DNA of 64,000 nucleotides, from the NCBI GenBank assembly GCA_047967505.1, contig CM106541.1; one strand, given 5' to 3'. The DNA comes from Dipteris shenzhenensis. Its lineage: Eukaryota > Polypodiophyta > Polypodiopsida > Gleicheniales. Shown in pieces: positions 52,053 to 61,332 of the stretch; within the stretch, counting starts at the first letter, position 1; each line of letters opens with the position of its first letter. A program made the translations under genes and the position numbers. The notes under the pieces are model-generated. The model made no database searches and was not told the DNA's origin. It saw only the letters and a list, made by a program, of their open reading frames with translations.

Positions 52053-53142
52053 TCAAGCATGATAGCGGGTAGCATCACAAGGAGAACTGCCATCATCAGA
52101 GGAGAATCGAAAGCCAGGCTCCAATGGAGTAGAAACTGGCTTGCAATCCTCAAATTGGAGCCTCTCAAGAAGCTGTCCAATGTATTTGGCCTGTGTCATC
52201 ATAATACCCCCCTCAACATGAACAAACTGAATGCCCAAATAATAGTGCAGCTGACCCATGTTTGACATCTCAAATGCTTGCTATAAATCAGCCTTGAAAG
52301 CTGCAATATGCTGAGTATATAGTCCAGCGATAAGCATGTCAAAATAAGCACTAAAAAATCAGATCCACTCCCATGGACATAGAGAGTAGACTCTATAGGA
52401 CTATTCTGAAAACCAATGCATAGTAAGTGTGCATGAATTTTATCATACCATGCCCAAGGTGCCTGCTTTAATCCATAGAGGGCCTTCCTAAGCCGGCAAA
52501 CCTTGTTCTCAGAACCAACAACCTCAAAACCTGGAGGTTGGGTGACATGCGCTTCTTCCTGCAAATCCCCATGAAGAAAGGCAGTTTTAATATCCAACTG
52601 ATGCACCTGCCAATGCCTGTGGGCTGCTATGGCAATGACACACCTGATAGTAGTAATCCTAGATGTGGGAGCAAAGGTCTCCTCAAAATCAATGCCATGT
52701 TGCTGTGCATAACCCTTTGCAACAAGACGGGCTTTGAAGCGATCTATGCTACCATCAGATTTCCTTTTTAACTTGTAAATCCACCTGGTTCCAATGGCCT
52801 TTATGCCAAGAGGTAGATCACATAACTGCAAGTGCCAATCTTATGAATTGAATTCAGCTCTGCTCTCATAGCATCCATCCACTCCTTGCTATCAAATGCA
52901 TCCTTGTGGCAGAAGGGCTCTTCATTGCATGCCGTAGCAAGTAGTGCTGCCTCAAGAAAGTGACCATGCATCCGACGATTGGCTAACCTTATGCGAGCAG
53001 CAAGAGGCTGAACTTGTTTGTTGTCCCTCAATGTGTCAAGGAGCCATTTTGGGGCTGATTTTTGCTGTCTATTTACAGCTCTTTCTTCAATCACTGCATC
53101 ATGAATATTGGGATCATTTGGGGCTGGAAGAGGATCTTGCAA
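52053..53142 (-). pseudogene. Copia reverse transcriptase, catalytic motif damaged
   Basis: 52801-53142 is the region before RT (FDSKEWMDAMRAELNSI). 52199-52831 is RT: TRWIYKLKRKSDGSIDRFKA, LDIKTAFLHGDL and ALYGLKQAPWAWYDKI. Where copia RTs have YVDDM, the readable frame (near 52330-52350) gives YFDML, so one Asp codon is lost, and the frame shifts there. 52053-52268 resumes with MGQLHYYLGIQF. Cannot be active. Confidence 0.85.
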
Positions 53143-54402
53143 ATCAACATGTGTTTATGGCTGATCATTGCTCGTTTGAGGCTTGAAGGTGGCTCATGTT
53201 GCTGTTCAAAATCTCCTGCTGATGAGAAAAGAGGTAACAAAGAGTTGAAGGCATCATATACATCAATATTTGGCTTTGCTTTGCAGTCCACAAGAGGAGA
53301 AGTTGAATGTTCAGCAAAGATCGCATCTCTACTAACAATAACCTTCCCAGTATTTGGTTGATACAACCAATACCCTCTGCTCTCTTGGCTGTAACCAATA
53401 AATATGCATTTGATTGCCTTGTCTTCTAACTGAGATGGACATGTACATAGGCAAGTGAACCAAAAACACGCATATGTGAAAGTGAAGGCTTCCTGCCTTT
53501 CCATGCCTCATAAGGAGCGATGGTCTTCAATGCCCTTGTGAGTGATCTATTCAGCACATAATTGGCACACATAACTGCATCAAGCCAAATTTTGTTGGGC
53601 AAAGACTTTCCTTTGAGCATGCATCTAGCCATTTTGACAGTGGTCCTGTTTTTTCTTTCTGCCACTAGATTTTGTTGAGGAGTATAAGGAGTAGTGCATG
53701 AATGGACAATGACCCGTGAAGACAAGAATGCATCAAGCTCCTTTTACATATACTCACCCCCCCTATCTGTGTTGAGGGTGACCAACTTATGTCCTGATTC
53801 ATTCTCAACCATATTCAGCCACCTTTGGAAGCTTGGAAACACATCAGATTTTGCTTTTAATGCATATACCCAACAATATCTAGTAAAGTCATCAATCACG
53901 GTCATGAAATATTTGTACCCACCAATGGCAGTTGTCCACACACATCTTTTTGTACGAGATGCAATTTCCTTTCTAAGTACTTGGAACCATCCTTGTGGAA
54001 TGGAAATCGATGCATTTTATCCAAAAGATAGGCTTCACATATATGATTAGAAAGTGTATGGATCTGTGGTACATCTTTTGCCATACCTTGAGAGTGCAAT
54101 TTGGCAAGAGCTCTATAATTTAAGTGGCCCATTCTCTCATGCCATAGATGTGTTTCAGCAAGCTGTGAATAGGAAGCATTATTTGCACAAGTGACAGTCC
54201 CCCTTTTTGGTGCATCAGCCAAAGAATGAAACAATTGTTTGCAAGATGTGATGTGCTCCACTATCAAAGTACCAAGACTGAGCATCATTTGCAGAAAAGA
54301 ATGCATCAACTTTTGAGGGATCGAAAGTGTAATGGACAGCCCATCCCCACTCATCCTGGACAGCATGAGCATGTGAAGCATCTGCTGGCGCATGTGAAGC
54401 AT
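53091..54402 (-). pseudogene. Copia integrase and GAG-pre-integrase
   Basis: 54402-53902 holds LWHERMGHLNYRALAKL, the GAG-pre-integrase region. 53744-53941 is the integrase core start (FMTVIDDFTRYCWVYALK, TLNTDRGGEY). 53426-53725 has the second half (TTPYTPQQNLVAERKNRT, then MRVFGSLAYVHV). 53091-53504 follows with IFIGYSQESRGYWLY. Stops near 53742 and frame changes break the chain. Confidence 0.85.
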
Positions 54403-54835
54403 TGACTGTCAATCCTGCCTTTTTCTTCTCTGAAGCACTTCCTGTATTTGAAATATCATGCCCTGGCTTTCTGCAGTAGTTGCATCTTTTCTTCTTTTGC
54501 TTATCTGAATTTTTGGAGGCATCTAAAGTACTGCCATTATTGTTTTTAGGCTTACCCATGGACTTGGGTGCCTTGCCTTTTCCTTTCTGCTGTGAGGCAA
54601 ATGCATGATCAGCTATAGATGCATTTCTATTAGCACGGCTCGGCTCTTCCTGCAAAAGCAATGTGACCAGCTGATCAAAAGAATAGTGGTCTAGATTACC
54701 CATGGCCATTAATCTAAGGGTTGTAGCAAACCCTTGATATGTGTCTAGCAGCCCATTCAATGTGGTGTTAACAAGCTGAGAATTTTGCACCACTTCATCG
54801 ATATTTGCAAGTTGTTCCATGAGGTCATTGACTTA
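54215..54835 (-). pseudogene. Copia gag C-terminal half and protease
   Basis: The frame starts VNDLMEQLANIDEVV, matching the middle of UBN2-type copia gag; the N-terminal 80-100 residues are absent. A zinc knuckle CNYCRKPGHDISN lacks its last Cys (Thr instead). The protease motif WYFDSGAHHI near 54265 is intact. The missing N-terminus is replaced upstream by a kinase fragment. Confidence 0.8.
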
Positions 54836-55135
54836 GACATCGCTCTTATCTGTCAGTTGATAATTGCGATTGTACTCTGGATCGAGGTAGCCCAACGTAT
54901 CCTGAGCACAGGTAGAGATGTGAGTGAGATCCGACTCTGGAAGGCGAGATAGCTACCCTTGCGTTCATCGTCTTGTCGAGAAGTATGTTGCTTGACTTCA
55001 CGTCGCAATGGTAGATAGGAGGGTATGCTGCTGAGTGCAAGTAAGACAGCCCTTCAGCGGATTGCAGAGCAATGTTCAAGTGTGTTTTCCAATCTAGCAC
55101 GCTCTTTTTTAGACCGTTTAGGTGATCAATAGATT
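54836..55135 (-). pseudogene. Receptor-like kinase fragment captured in the copia element
   Basis: Part of a plant Ser/Thr kinase domain (subdomains V/VI to VIII), closest in wording to wall-associated kinase-like proteins. It reads [20 protein letters not shown], then [20 protein letters not shown] (catalytic loop, HCD in place of HRD). After a short deletion that removes the DFG motif, the next frame gives [17 protein letters not shown] and [19 protein letters not shown] (activation loop, APE region). A stop follows and gag begins within five codons. No intron interrupts the segment, consistent with a cDNA origin. Confidence 0.75.
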
Positions 55136-55634
55136 TCCATTGAAGCTCTCTATAGCATTTTCCACAGCTCGGGACAGTTCTACAGTGGATTTCATACAAG
55201 CTGAGTGCTTATTTTCACTGCCAGCTCATCTTTGGGCTCTCCCTTGGCAGCCAAACACCTGGAACAGCTTGAGTACTTGCTGAAATGAGCTTAAATACAG
55301 TCGACCTGCTGTTGGAGACTGTAAAAACAGTAGAACACCCTCAAAACCTAGTCGCCTAGGCTGTAGGAAGGTAAGTGCCTGTGTAGACAGCAAGGGAACA
55401 CCAGAAGAGGACTTCAAACTGCTAGTACAACACAAGGAAGTGCTGGGTAGCAGCTCTACAACAGTCACCCAGCTTGTAGAAGGGTAGGCGATGAAAAGAT
55501 TCGGAAGTGCCTTAGAAGCTCACACGTGTAGGTGCCCAGCAGGAAAACAGTTCGACCAGCAAGGAATCAGCCTCCAATGAGTTGTGGGAAAGCTCGGGAT
55601 GGCTGGAATGAGCTGGAGGAAGATGGCAAAGCCT
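55136..55634 (-). other. Copia leader between primer site and kinase fragment
   Basis: About 500 bp. An 80-codon open frame at 55226-55468 (-) shows no motif. It could be leader or further captured sequence. Confidence 0.4.
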
Positions 55635-55646
55635 GCTCTGATACCA
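55635..55646 (-). promoter_or_regulatory. Copia primer-binding site
   Basis: TGGTATCAGAGC on the minus strand, three bases from the LTR end (55650, TG on plus, CA on the element strand). Confidence 0.9.
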
Positions 55647-55649
55647 CAC

Positions 55650-55764
55650 TGAACGTGCGGTGAGCGTGAAGCAAACACAAAGCTGAAGGCAAGGAGCTGA
55701 AAGCTGTCACATCAACTATGAAGAATGAAAGTACAAAGTACAATAAAAGGGAAACCCTAGGACA
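55650..55764 (-). repeat. Copia 5' LTR, primer-site-proximal part
   Basis: It runs from the primer site to the GGGTG duplication of element R. The remainder of the LTR is at 60086-60165 or so. No second LTR for comparison. Confidence 0.55.
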
Positions 55765-55769
55765 GGGTG
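55765..55769. repeat. Target-site duplication of element R, left copy (gggtg)
   Basis: Identical five bases at 60081-60085, flanking a perfect TG...CA element. Confidence 0.9.
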
Positions 55770-56023
55770 TGTTAGAATATGAAGCCAAGTTGAATCAATT
55801 TGGTGTGTTCCAGTGTGTTCTAGTGTGAGTTTTAGTCTAGTGTGTCCTATGGATGCCACGTGTCATATTGGGAGTTATCCCATATGCATAGGTGTTCATA
55901 TGTGTGTGTGTGCTCTTATATAAGAGCTGTACTTGTCTAGTGTCAAATCAATCAAGGATCAAGCTACAAGCTCTTTGGTCTACATGTGAGTACTTTCATT
56001 TTGGTTCATTGCTCTAGTCATTT
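55770..56023 (+). repeat. R 5' LTR, first part
   Basis: It starts TGTTAGAATATGAAGCC and is nearly identical to 59740-59993. It contains a TATA box, TATATAA, at 55917-55923, about 150 bp into the LTR. It is broken at 56023; the rest is at about 58195-58246. Confidence 0.9.
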
Positions 56024-56292
56024 GCGAGGGTGGCTTGCTCACACATTCGAAAGAAAATGTCCTCCAACTCTAAACAATAGAAGCCGGGCTGCAACGCCAA
56101 GACTTCGGAAAATGCAAAAACCTTTCTAAAAAGCGATAAAACCCCGTCTTTAACAGGCATGAACGACTCTTGGAAAGGAACCCACAAGTCCAGCTCATTC
56201 ACCGCGCTGAAATATTTATGGTAGCTAGGCAATTGAGGCCCAACAACTTCTTCGCGACGGATGCAAAGGGATCCAATGTTGGATACCTTCAC
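56014..56292 (-). CDS. 92-codon open frame opposite the helicase insertion, unrecognised
   Basis: A minus-strand frame with a natural-looking composition (LPSYHKYFSAVNELDLWVPF, LALQPGFYCLELEDIFF), overlapping the start of the helicase-bearing segment. I recognise no family. It may be part of a captured gene on the other strand. Confidence 0.3.
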   Translation of the reverse strand: MKVSNIGSLCIRREEVVGPQLPSYHKYFSAVNELDLWVPFQESFMPVKDGVLSLFRKVFAFSEVLALQPGFYCLELEDIFFRMCEQATLAND

Positions 56293-56820
56293 AGCGGTGC
56301 AAAGCTTGAACCTGCTTCAAAACCATGTTTTAGAAGGGGCGCTGCTCACAGTGCCTCTACGTACTGCGTGAAAGAGTGCAATCCAAACACATGGAGCGGT
56401 GATTTGAAAGCAGGTTGTCAACCATTTGCAGCAACCATTGCGCAAGCACGATCGTTAGTGCTTGAGATTGGGCACTTATTATTAGGGTCTCATTCAATGA
56501 ATCAGGGGCGAGAAAAGTCCCCCGAAGACGAAGGAGTCCACACTAGAAGGGTGATCTCTGCGTCATCTGAAGATTCGTTTTTGACACAAGTAAGATTTGA
56601 TGAGTTTAGTTTGTCACCTCTTTCAATCAAAGCATTGCACAGTGTGCTAGGATATGAAAGAATGACACCAGTGCAAGAAGCGATCCTTTCCATTATATTA
56701 CAATGGCATCAATTCCATATCAAAACTTTTCTTAAGATTCTCAACAATCAGTGTAGATTGCTTAAAGACAGAAGTCAGTTAGACACTCAAGATATTTTTA
56801 AAAACTACTGTACTTTTTAG
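56170..56820 (+). pseudogene. DEAD-box RNA helicase fragment (Q-motif region)
   Basis: The open frame of 216 codons contains, at about 56572-56703, DSFLTQVRFDEFSLSPLSIK followed by LGYERMTPVQEAILSIIL. This is the start of a DEAD-box helicase core with its Q motif (Phe upstream, GYE..TPVQ), most like the plant RH25/RH26/RH31 group. The sequence departs from the family right where motif I (GTGKT) should follow. Codons before 56570 may be an upstream exon or translated intron. The fragment sits inside the R 5' LTR, upstream of C2. Confidence 0.6.
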
Positions 56821-56909
56821 CAATGAATTGTTCTAGGTGTTAAATCTTAAGGAAGCTACTTGATCTTGAGATCTTTTTAGTTCTGCTCTCCGTCCTCCCG
56901 CTAGCCTCC

Positions 56910-57053
56910 GTACAGCTTCTCCTATTCCACAACGTCCGTACAGCTTCTCCGTCCGTACAACCTCTCCCGTCCGTACCACATCCGCACAGCCTCTCTGTCC
57001 GTACAGCCTCTCCCGTCCATACCTCCATACCTGTCCATACCTCCCGTCCGTAC
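56910..57053. promoter_or_regulatory. Six GTAC motifs at the 5' end of C2
   Basis: CCGTACAGC-type units in about 145 bp. 56952-56960 reads TCCGTACAA, an exact fit to the SBP-box consensus. Same position as in C1. Confidence 0.45.
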
Positions 57054-57151
57054 CTAGTCTAGTTCTAATCCTCCCTAACCCTGAGTTGGGCTAAACCCCC
57101 AACCCAACCCGGGGGGTAGGTTAAGCCAGGGGGTTCATCATATAGCCAACT

Positions 57152-58008
57152 ATGGACTGGCCTACCCTCTCCTCCAAGTCCCCCTCAACTCCCTCAACTC
57201 CTTTAACAGCAATCAAGACTCGGTACTCTACAGTTGCAGCCATGACACCCTCTCCTTATGCACGGAATTACCAACAAGAAGGCTCAAAACGACCCATCCT
57301 CGGGCAGCAGGATCAGATTTTTTATCTGCAGCAGGTAGTGAGAGAGATACGATTGGAGCTCGCAGAAGTAAAGGCCCGACTTCACATCCTGGAAGGGCCT
57401 GGTAAGCAGGCAGTAATTGATGAGGCTGTAAAATCTTGTAAGGATTCCCCCCCTACCCCGCAGCTAGTCTCGACAGACAAAGATCTTGTTCACACTGAAG
57501 TACAAACTGCTAAGAAGGAAGTGATTGTGAAAGTGGACAACAAAGCAAGCAAGTATGATATCCAAGCAGAGATTAAAGAACACGAAGCTAGACGTGATAA
57601 TGCGCTGAAGATTAGAATAGGAGGGCTCCCAGAAGATTGGTACAAAGAGGAGGACACCCATAGTGAAATATTGACAAAGATCAAATCAAGCTTGCCCAAC
57701 ATTGAATGGGTGATGATGAGCAGGATGATGACGACTCCAGGCCAGCTTCTATCTTGCACTATAGAGGTCATGCAATCCTTACACTGAAGTCAAAAGATAT
57801 GCGGATCAAGATTCTCCGACAATCTTACAAGCTGAAGGGCACCAAAGTATGGATAGCAGAAGAGCTTACACAACCTCAACTCAAGATTAAGGCAACTGAA
57901 TTAGCTAAAGTCAAGGCTGCCAGAAAAGATGGAAAATGGGCAGTTTACCGTGAAGGCATAGCACTAATCAGAGAGTTTAAATCAAAACCAAAAGACTCTC
58001 AGTCTTAA
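57152..58008 (+). pseudogene. C2 ORF1: L1-ORF1p-like RNA-binding protein, one frameshift
   Basis: The first frame (57152-57787) has a Ser/Thr/Pro-rich N-terminus, a coiled coil (QVVREIRLELAEVKARLHIL, residues about 60-90), a second helical part (EIKEHEARRDNAL) and the RRM-like start LKIRIGGLPEDWYKEED. Four bases present in C1 are missing near 57706-57720, shifting to the frame 57706-58008: VWIAEELTQPQLKIKATELA, RKDGKWAVYREGIALI, stop at 58008. The layout matches D1 and D2 ORF1. Expected role: binding element RNA. No second ORF follows. Confidence 0.8.
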
Positions 58009-58194
58009 ACTGATGTATGGCTGTTTACTCTTCCAGAATATCATGTGGGTACTATAAATAATTAGGGTTGCTTTTTGCACTCCTTGGGAGCTGCCATGTG
58101 CCCTCCCTAAAGCAGATGTACTAGAGGGTTTCTTGCTGTCCCATAGACCTTTTGGTCTCAAGTGGACGTTAATAGACTTTCTTTCTTTCTTTCT

Positions 58195-58246
58195 TTCTCT
58201 CCCTAGCCTACCCTTTCTCTCTCTCCTCCTCCACCATGTGCCTTCA
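58195..58246 (+). repeat. R 5' LTR, last part
   Basis: It matches the last 50 bases of the 3' LTR (60031-60080) and ends GTGCCTTCA, just before the primer site. The pyrimidine-rich start merges with the C2 TTTC tail. Confidence 0.8.
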
Positions 58247-58248
58247 TG

Positions 58249-58260
58249 TGGTATCAGAGC
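58249..58260 (+). promoter_or_regulatory. R primer-binding site
   Basis: TGGTATCAGAGC, two bases after the LTR end. Confidence 0.92.
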
Positions 58261-59732
58261 CTCGTTTCCACTTTCCCTTTCTTCTCTCTCTACCTAGAGA
58301 ATGAGAGAAGCCCACAAATGGAACCTCCCCTCTCCTCAAAGGTCGAGCTCCCTTCCAATCCTTAGCCTCACCTCGGGAGCTGATTTGGACCTGATCTACC
58401 TCGCCATCAACCACCCCTTCAGCTCCAAATGCCTCGCCAAAAGCAGCGCCATTAGCCCGTACAACAGGCCGTACTGCCTCAGGACTGCTGCCTGCTCCTG
58501 CTGCGCCGCACCAGACCGCCGTAAAGGCCGTACAGTCTGTACAGGCTGTACGGACTGTTCCATACAGTAAGGACAGTTCCGGCCTGCCTGTACTGATGTG
58601 ACACACCCGCCATTGCTGCTTTCCCTCGGGACTGCCACCACCTCGATTGCAGCACCACTTGCAGCCGCCGCTGCCCTCAATTTTTGAGCCATTTGCAGCT
58701 GCTTATAGCCTCGATTGTTGTGCCATCTGATTCCGTCTACTGCTGCTTCTCCTGCCCTCGAAATCCACACCAAAATCTACTTGATTCCGCCATAGATTGC
58801 CTCTGCTACCGTCTTCATTCAGCCTCCTGTTGGTGGTCACGAAGTTGATTTGAGCTGCCCACGATTTGCTTCTCCAACTGGACATCTTTCTTGAGCATCA
58901 TTGAAACTTCCAACATGTAAATTTCTTTGGGGCTTTCCTCAAATTCATGTAACCTCATTCTAATTTTCTACACTCATTTAGGCATTTTGCCTTCTTTGGG
59001 CATAATTGCTCAAATTTGAGCCTTTTCTTTGCAATCGTGACTCTCCAATCGGCACATTGAGAGTCATGACGCGATCACCCTTGGTATCTGCTCCTATGAC
59101 CTTCATCGACACATCATTCGAGGGCATCCTTGCTTGGTTCTTCACCGACATACCTCTTCGCATCAAGATGTGCACACTCTTGTGCGGTAGCTACTTCGGG
59201 CTCATGGGTTCTCTACCCTTGCTATGCATAAAATGAATGAAATCTTTATTTTTATTTTTTATATGTTTGAGTTAAAGGTTCTCTGTCTTGAGTAGTCCCT
59301 CTAAAAAGAATGTTTGAAGAGTTAATAAAGGTCCTCTGCCTTGGATTGTCCTCCTAAAATTATGTATTTCTTTATAGTGTGTGACTCCATGTTTCTAGTT
59401 AGTCCCTTGAGTCAAGAGGGGGATGTACTGTGGGAGCCATATATTGGTAGTGATAGGGTCTAGTTATCAAGCCTGGCATATGAGTTCCAGGATGTTGGTG
59501 CATTGGTCTTCTAGACCTCTGAGTTGTTCATGCATCAATGATGGGACATGAGCCTCAGAGTCATGTTTGGGACGTAAAGCCATGTGAATGCCTCTGAACC
59601 ATGCTCAGACTTCAGCCTCTGAGTTAGCATGAGCGTCATGTCTAGTTCAGACATTGCACAAAGTTTAGTAGTCCTATCACTATCATGTTCTGTCCTTGGT
59701 TCCATTCCAATAATCTCTCACCTTGCCTTCAT
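58261..59732 (+). other. R internal region, non-coding
   Basis: No gag, protease, integrase or RT motif on either strand. The longest frames (58396-58773 minus, 59006-59236 plus) are unrecognised. It includes the GTAC cluster 58460-58593 and words CTCTGAG/CTCAGAG repeated at 59510-59640. Confidence 0.6.
58460..58593. promoter_or_regulatory. Six GTAC motifs in the R internal region
   Basis: Includes CCGTACAACAGGCCGTAC and a run GTACAGTCTGTACAGGCTGT followed by ACGG, which is partly palindromic. It lies 200-330 bp after the primer site. Confidence 0.4.
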
Positions 59733-59739
59733 GGGGGGA
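59733..59739 (+). promoter_or_regulatory. R polypurine tract
   Basis: GGGGGGA directly before the TG of the 3' LTR. Confidence 0.85.
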
Positions 59740-60080
59740 TGTTAGAATATGAAGCCAAGTTGAGTCAGTTTGGTGTGTTCTAGTGTGTTCTAGTGTGAGT
59801 TCTAGTCTAGTGTGTCCTATGGATGCCACGTGTCATATTGGGAGTTATCCCATATGCATAGGTGTTCATATGTGTGTGTGTGCTCTTATATAAGAGATGT
59901 ACTTGTCTAGTGTCAAATCAATCAAGTATCAAGCTACAAGCTCTTTGGTCTACATGTGAGTACTTTCATTTTGGTTCATTGCTCTAGTCATTTCATTTCC
60001 ATTTCATTATGTCTCTCTTTGAGTATCACTTCCTCTCTCCCTAGCCTACCCTCTCTCTCCTTCTCCACCATGTGCCTTCA
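59740..60080 (+). repeat. R 3' LTR, 341 bp, intact
   Basis: Complete LTR, TG...CA, TATA box at 59887-59893. It differs from the 5' LTR by only a few substitutions over the shared part. Confidence 0.92.
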
Positions 60081-60085
60081 GGGTG
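60081..60085. repeat. Target-site duplication of element R, right copy (gggtg)
   Basis: Identical to 55765-55769. Confidence 0.9.
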
Positions 60086-60165
60086 TCCTAGTGGTACCAT
60101 TAGTACTAGGTATCATAGACACTAAAAATACCAAGTGTCCTAAGTGCCAATAACTAATGCTACAT
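60086..60165 (-). repeat. Copia 5' LTR, distal part (tentative)
   Basis: The sequence right of element R should be the remaining copia LTR. The end near 60165 is a guess (TGTAGCATTAG on the element strand). Confidence 0.35.
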
Positions 60166-60239
60166 GGCACATACCAGGGCCCAAAGGGAATAAAATGAAA
60201 GGTCTAGAGATGGCCTACAGATGGTACGCTAAAACGTAA

Positions 60240-61035
60240 TGGCAAGGTAATTATACCTAGTCAGAATGTTGTCAAGCAAAGGACCTCATGAATCTGTACG
60301 TACCCTGGTGCCTGGATAAAACAATAGTCGCGAAAGTGAAGGAAATGCTCTCCATCTTGGTCGCATATGGCTAGGGCAGGATACCCATGCCCAGTGGATG
60401 TATACTGCCATGGTTTGTTCAGAGTGATATGATGAAAGTGATATGATGAATCTCCTTCTAGGTCAAGCATAAGAAGGGGGCATCTAGTGAGTACTGATAT
60501 GGCCATCACTGATCGACAAACATCCCCTACAGTCGGAACCATCTGGAGACTTGTGCATACCAGCACTACTCGTCTTCCTCAGCTGCAAGCTGCATGAAAG
60601 ATGAGAGGGCCAACCATGAAAGTCTTTGTTGACCTACATCTGTCAAGCTGAACTATCTAACCCTGTCTGGATAGCTAATGATCTGAAATGAGCATCTGTG
60701 CGAAGAAGGCTTACTCTACGAACTCAATAGGATAATGTGGTGAGACAGCATCTCTGGCGAATCATGCAAGATAGCATCATGACCTATAGTCCTCAAAGTC
60801 AGCCCACTCATCCTCTCTGAGGTACAGCACCTATATATAGGGCTGCTTGTCGAACTAGAGAATCAAGGAGAGTGATTTCATATTTATGTGCTGAAAATGT
60901 GCTTGGAAACCCTATCTCTCCAATCTCAACAATGAAGCATGTCCTCGAGTCAAGTGTGCTTGTGCTGTCAGTTTTATGGTAAGCATGGGATCTGTGAAAG
61001 AGCATCCCAAGTATACATAGGATCTGACTATCCTA
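60240..61035 (-). mobile_element. LINE D4, C-terminal part, decayed
   Basis: Colinear with D2 33740-34500: 60808-61005 shows traces of the post-RT region. 60261-60566 has EHFLHFRDYCFIQAPGYVQI, matching DHFLRISEDGFIISPGYIGV of D2. It continues on the other side of the insert at 63430. Confidence 0.65.
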
Positions 61036-61040
61036 TCATG

Positions 61041-61122
61041 CCCTCATAGGATCTAACCCTATCGAAACCATGGTCTAGAACACAAGAATCATGTGTAGGC
61101 ACCTCGCCATCCAACCATGCTG
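61041..61122. repeat. 85-bp direct repeat, copy 1
   Basis: Shared words include ATCTAACCCTATCGAAACC, TGGTCTAGAACACAAGAATC and CCAACCATGCTG. Matches 63142-63223. Confidence 0.85.
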
Positions 61123-61332
61123 ATCCAAACTTGATCAGCCTCACCGAGCCCAGGCTCGCTCCTAAGCTCTTGGTCGACTTGCTAGAAACGACTCACTATT
61201 GGTCGAAACCAATAGGTTCAAGGACAATCCTACGAAGAGATCCACCTGCTCAAAAACATCACATGAGCATGAAGTCCTGGTCAAAAAACAACACCTCTGT
61301 CAAATGAACGAGCTGGCAACTCTACTCTGACA

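Larger units (their letters stand above)
56885..58200 (+). mobile_element. ORF1-only LINE C2, uninterrupted copy
   Basis: The second member of family C, colinear with C1. It has a GTAC-rich 5' end, palindromic block (57070-57140), ORF1 (57152-58008), a 130-bp 3' UTR, hairpin (58145-58158) and TTTC tail (58176-58198). There is no sign of endonuclease or RT. It lies in the R 5' LTR next to a helicase fragment. No target-site duplication found; about 40 bp of LTR is missing at the site. Confidence 0.85.
55770..60080 (+). mobile_element. Element R: compact non-coding LTR retrotransposon
   Basis: It has 341-bp LTRs with TG...CA ends, a 5-bp duplication, a tRNA-Met primer site two bases after the 5' LTR (58249-58260), a 1.47-kb internal region without gag or pol, and a polypurine tract (59733-59739). 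Without the 2.17-kb insertion in its 5' LTR, R is about 2.1 kb. It must have used another element's proteins. It sits in the copia 5' LTR. Confidence 0.9.
51441..60165 (-). mobile_element. Ty1/copia retrotransposon carrying a kinase fragment, split by element R
   Basis: Minus-strand copia in the order 5' LTR (60165-60086 plus 55764-55650), primer site, 400-bp leader, kinase-gene fragment, gag, protease, integrase, RT, RNase H, ending near 51466 without a visible 3' LTR. Element R (55770-60080) sits in the 5' LTR. The right LTR border is a guess from the TG/CA rule. Decayed, with frame breaks in every domain. Confidence 0.82.

Noticed and set aside
55635-55646. Sequences with TGGTATCAGAGC or its complement considered as tRNA genes
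   Set aside because: They are 12-base primer sites next to LTR ends; no cloverleaf around them.
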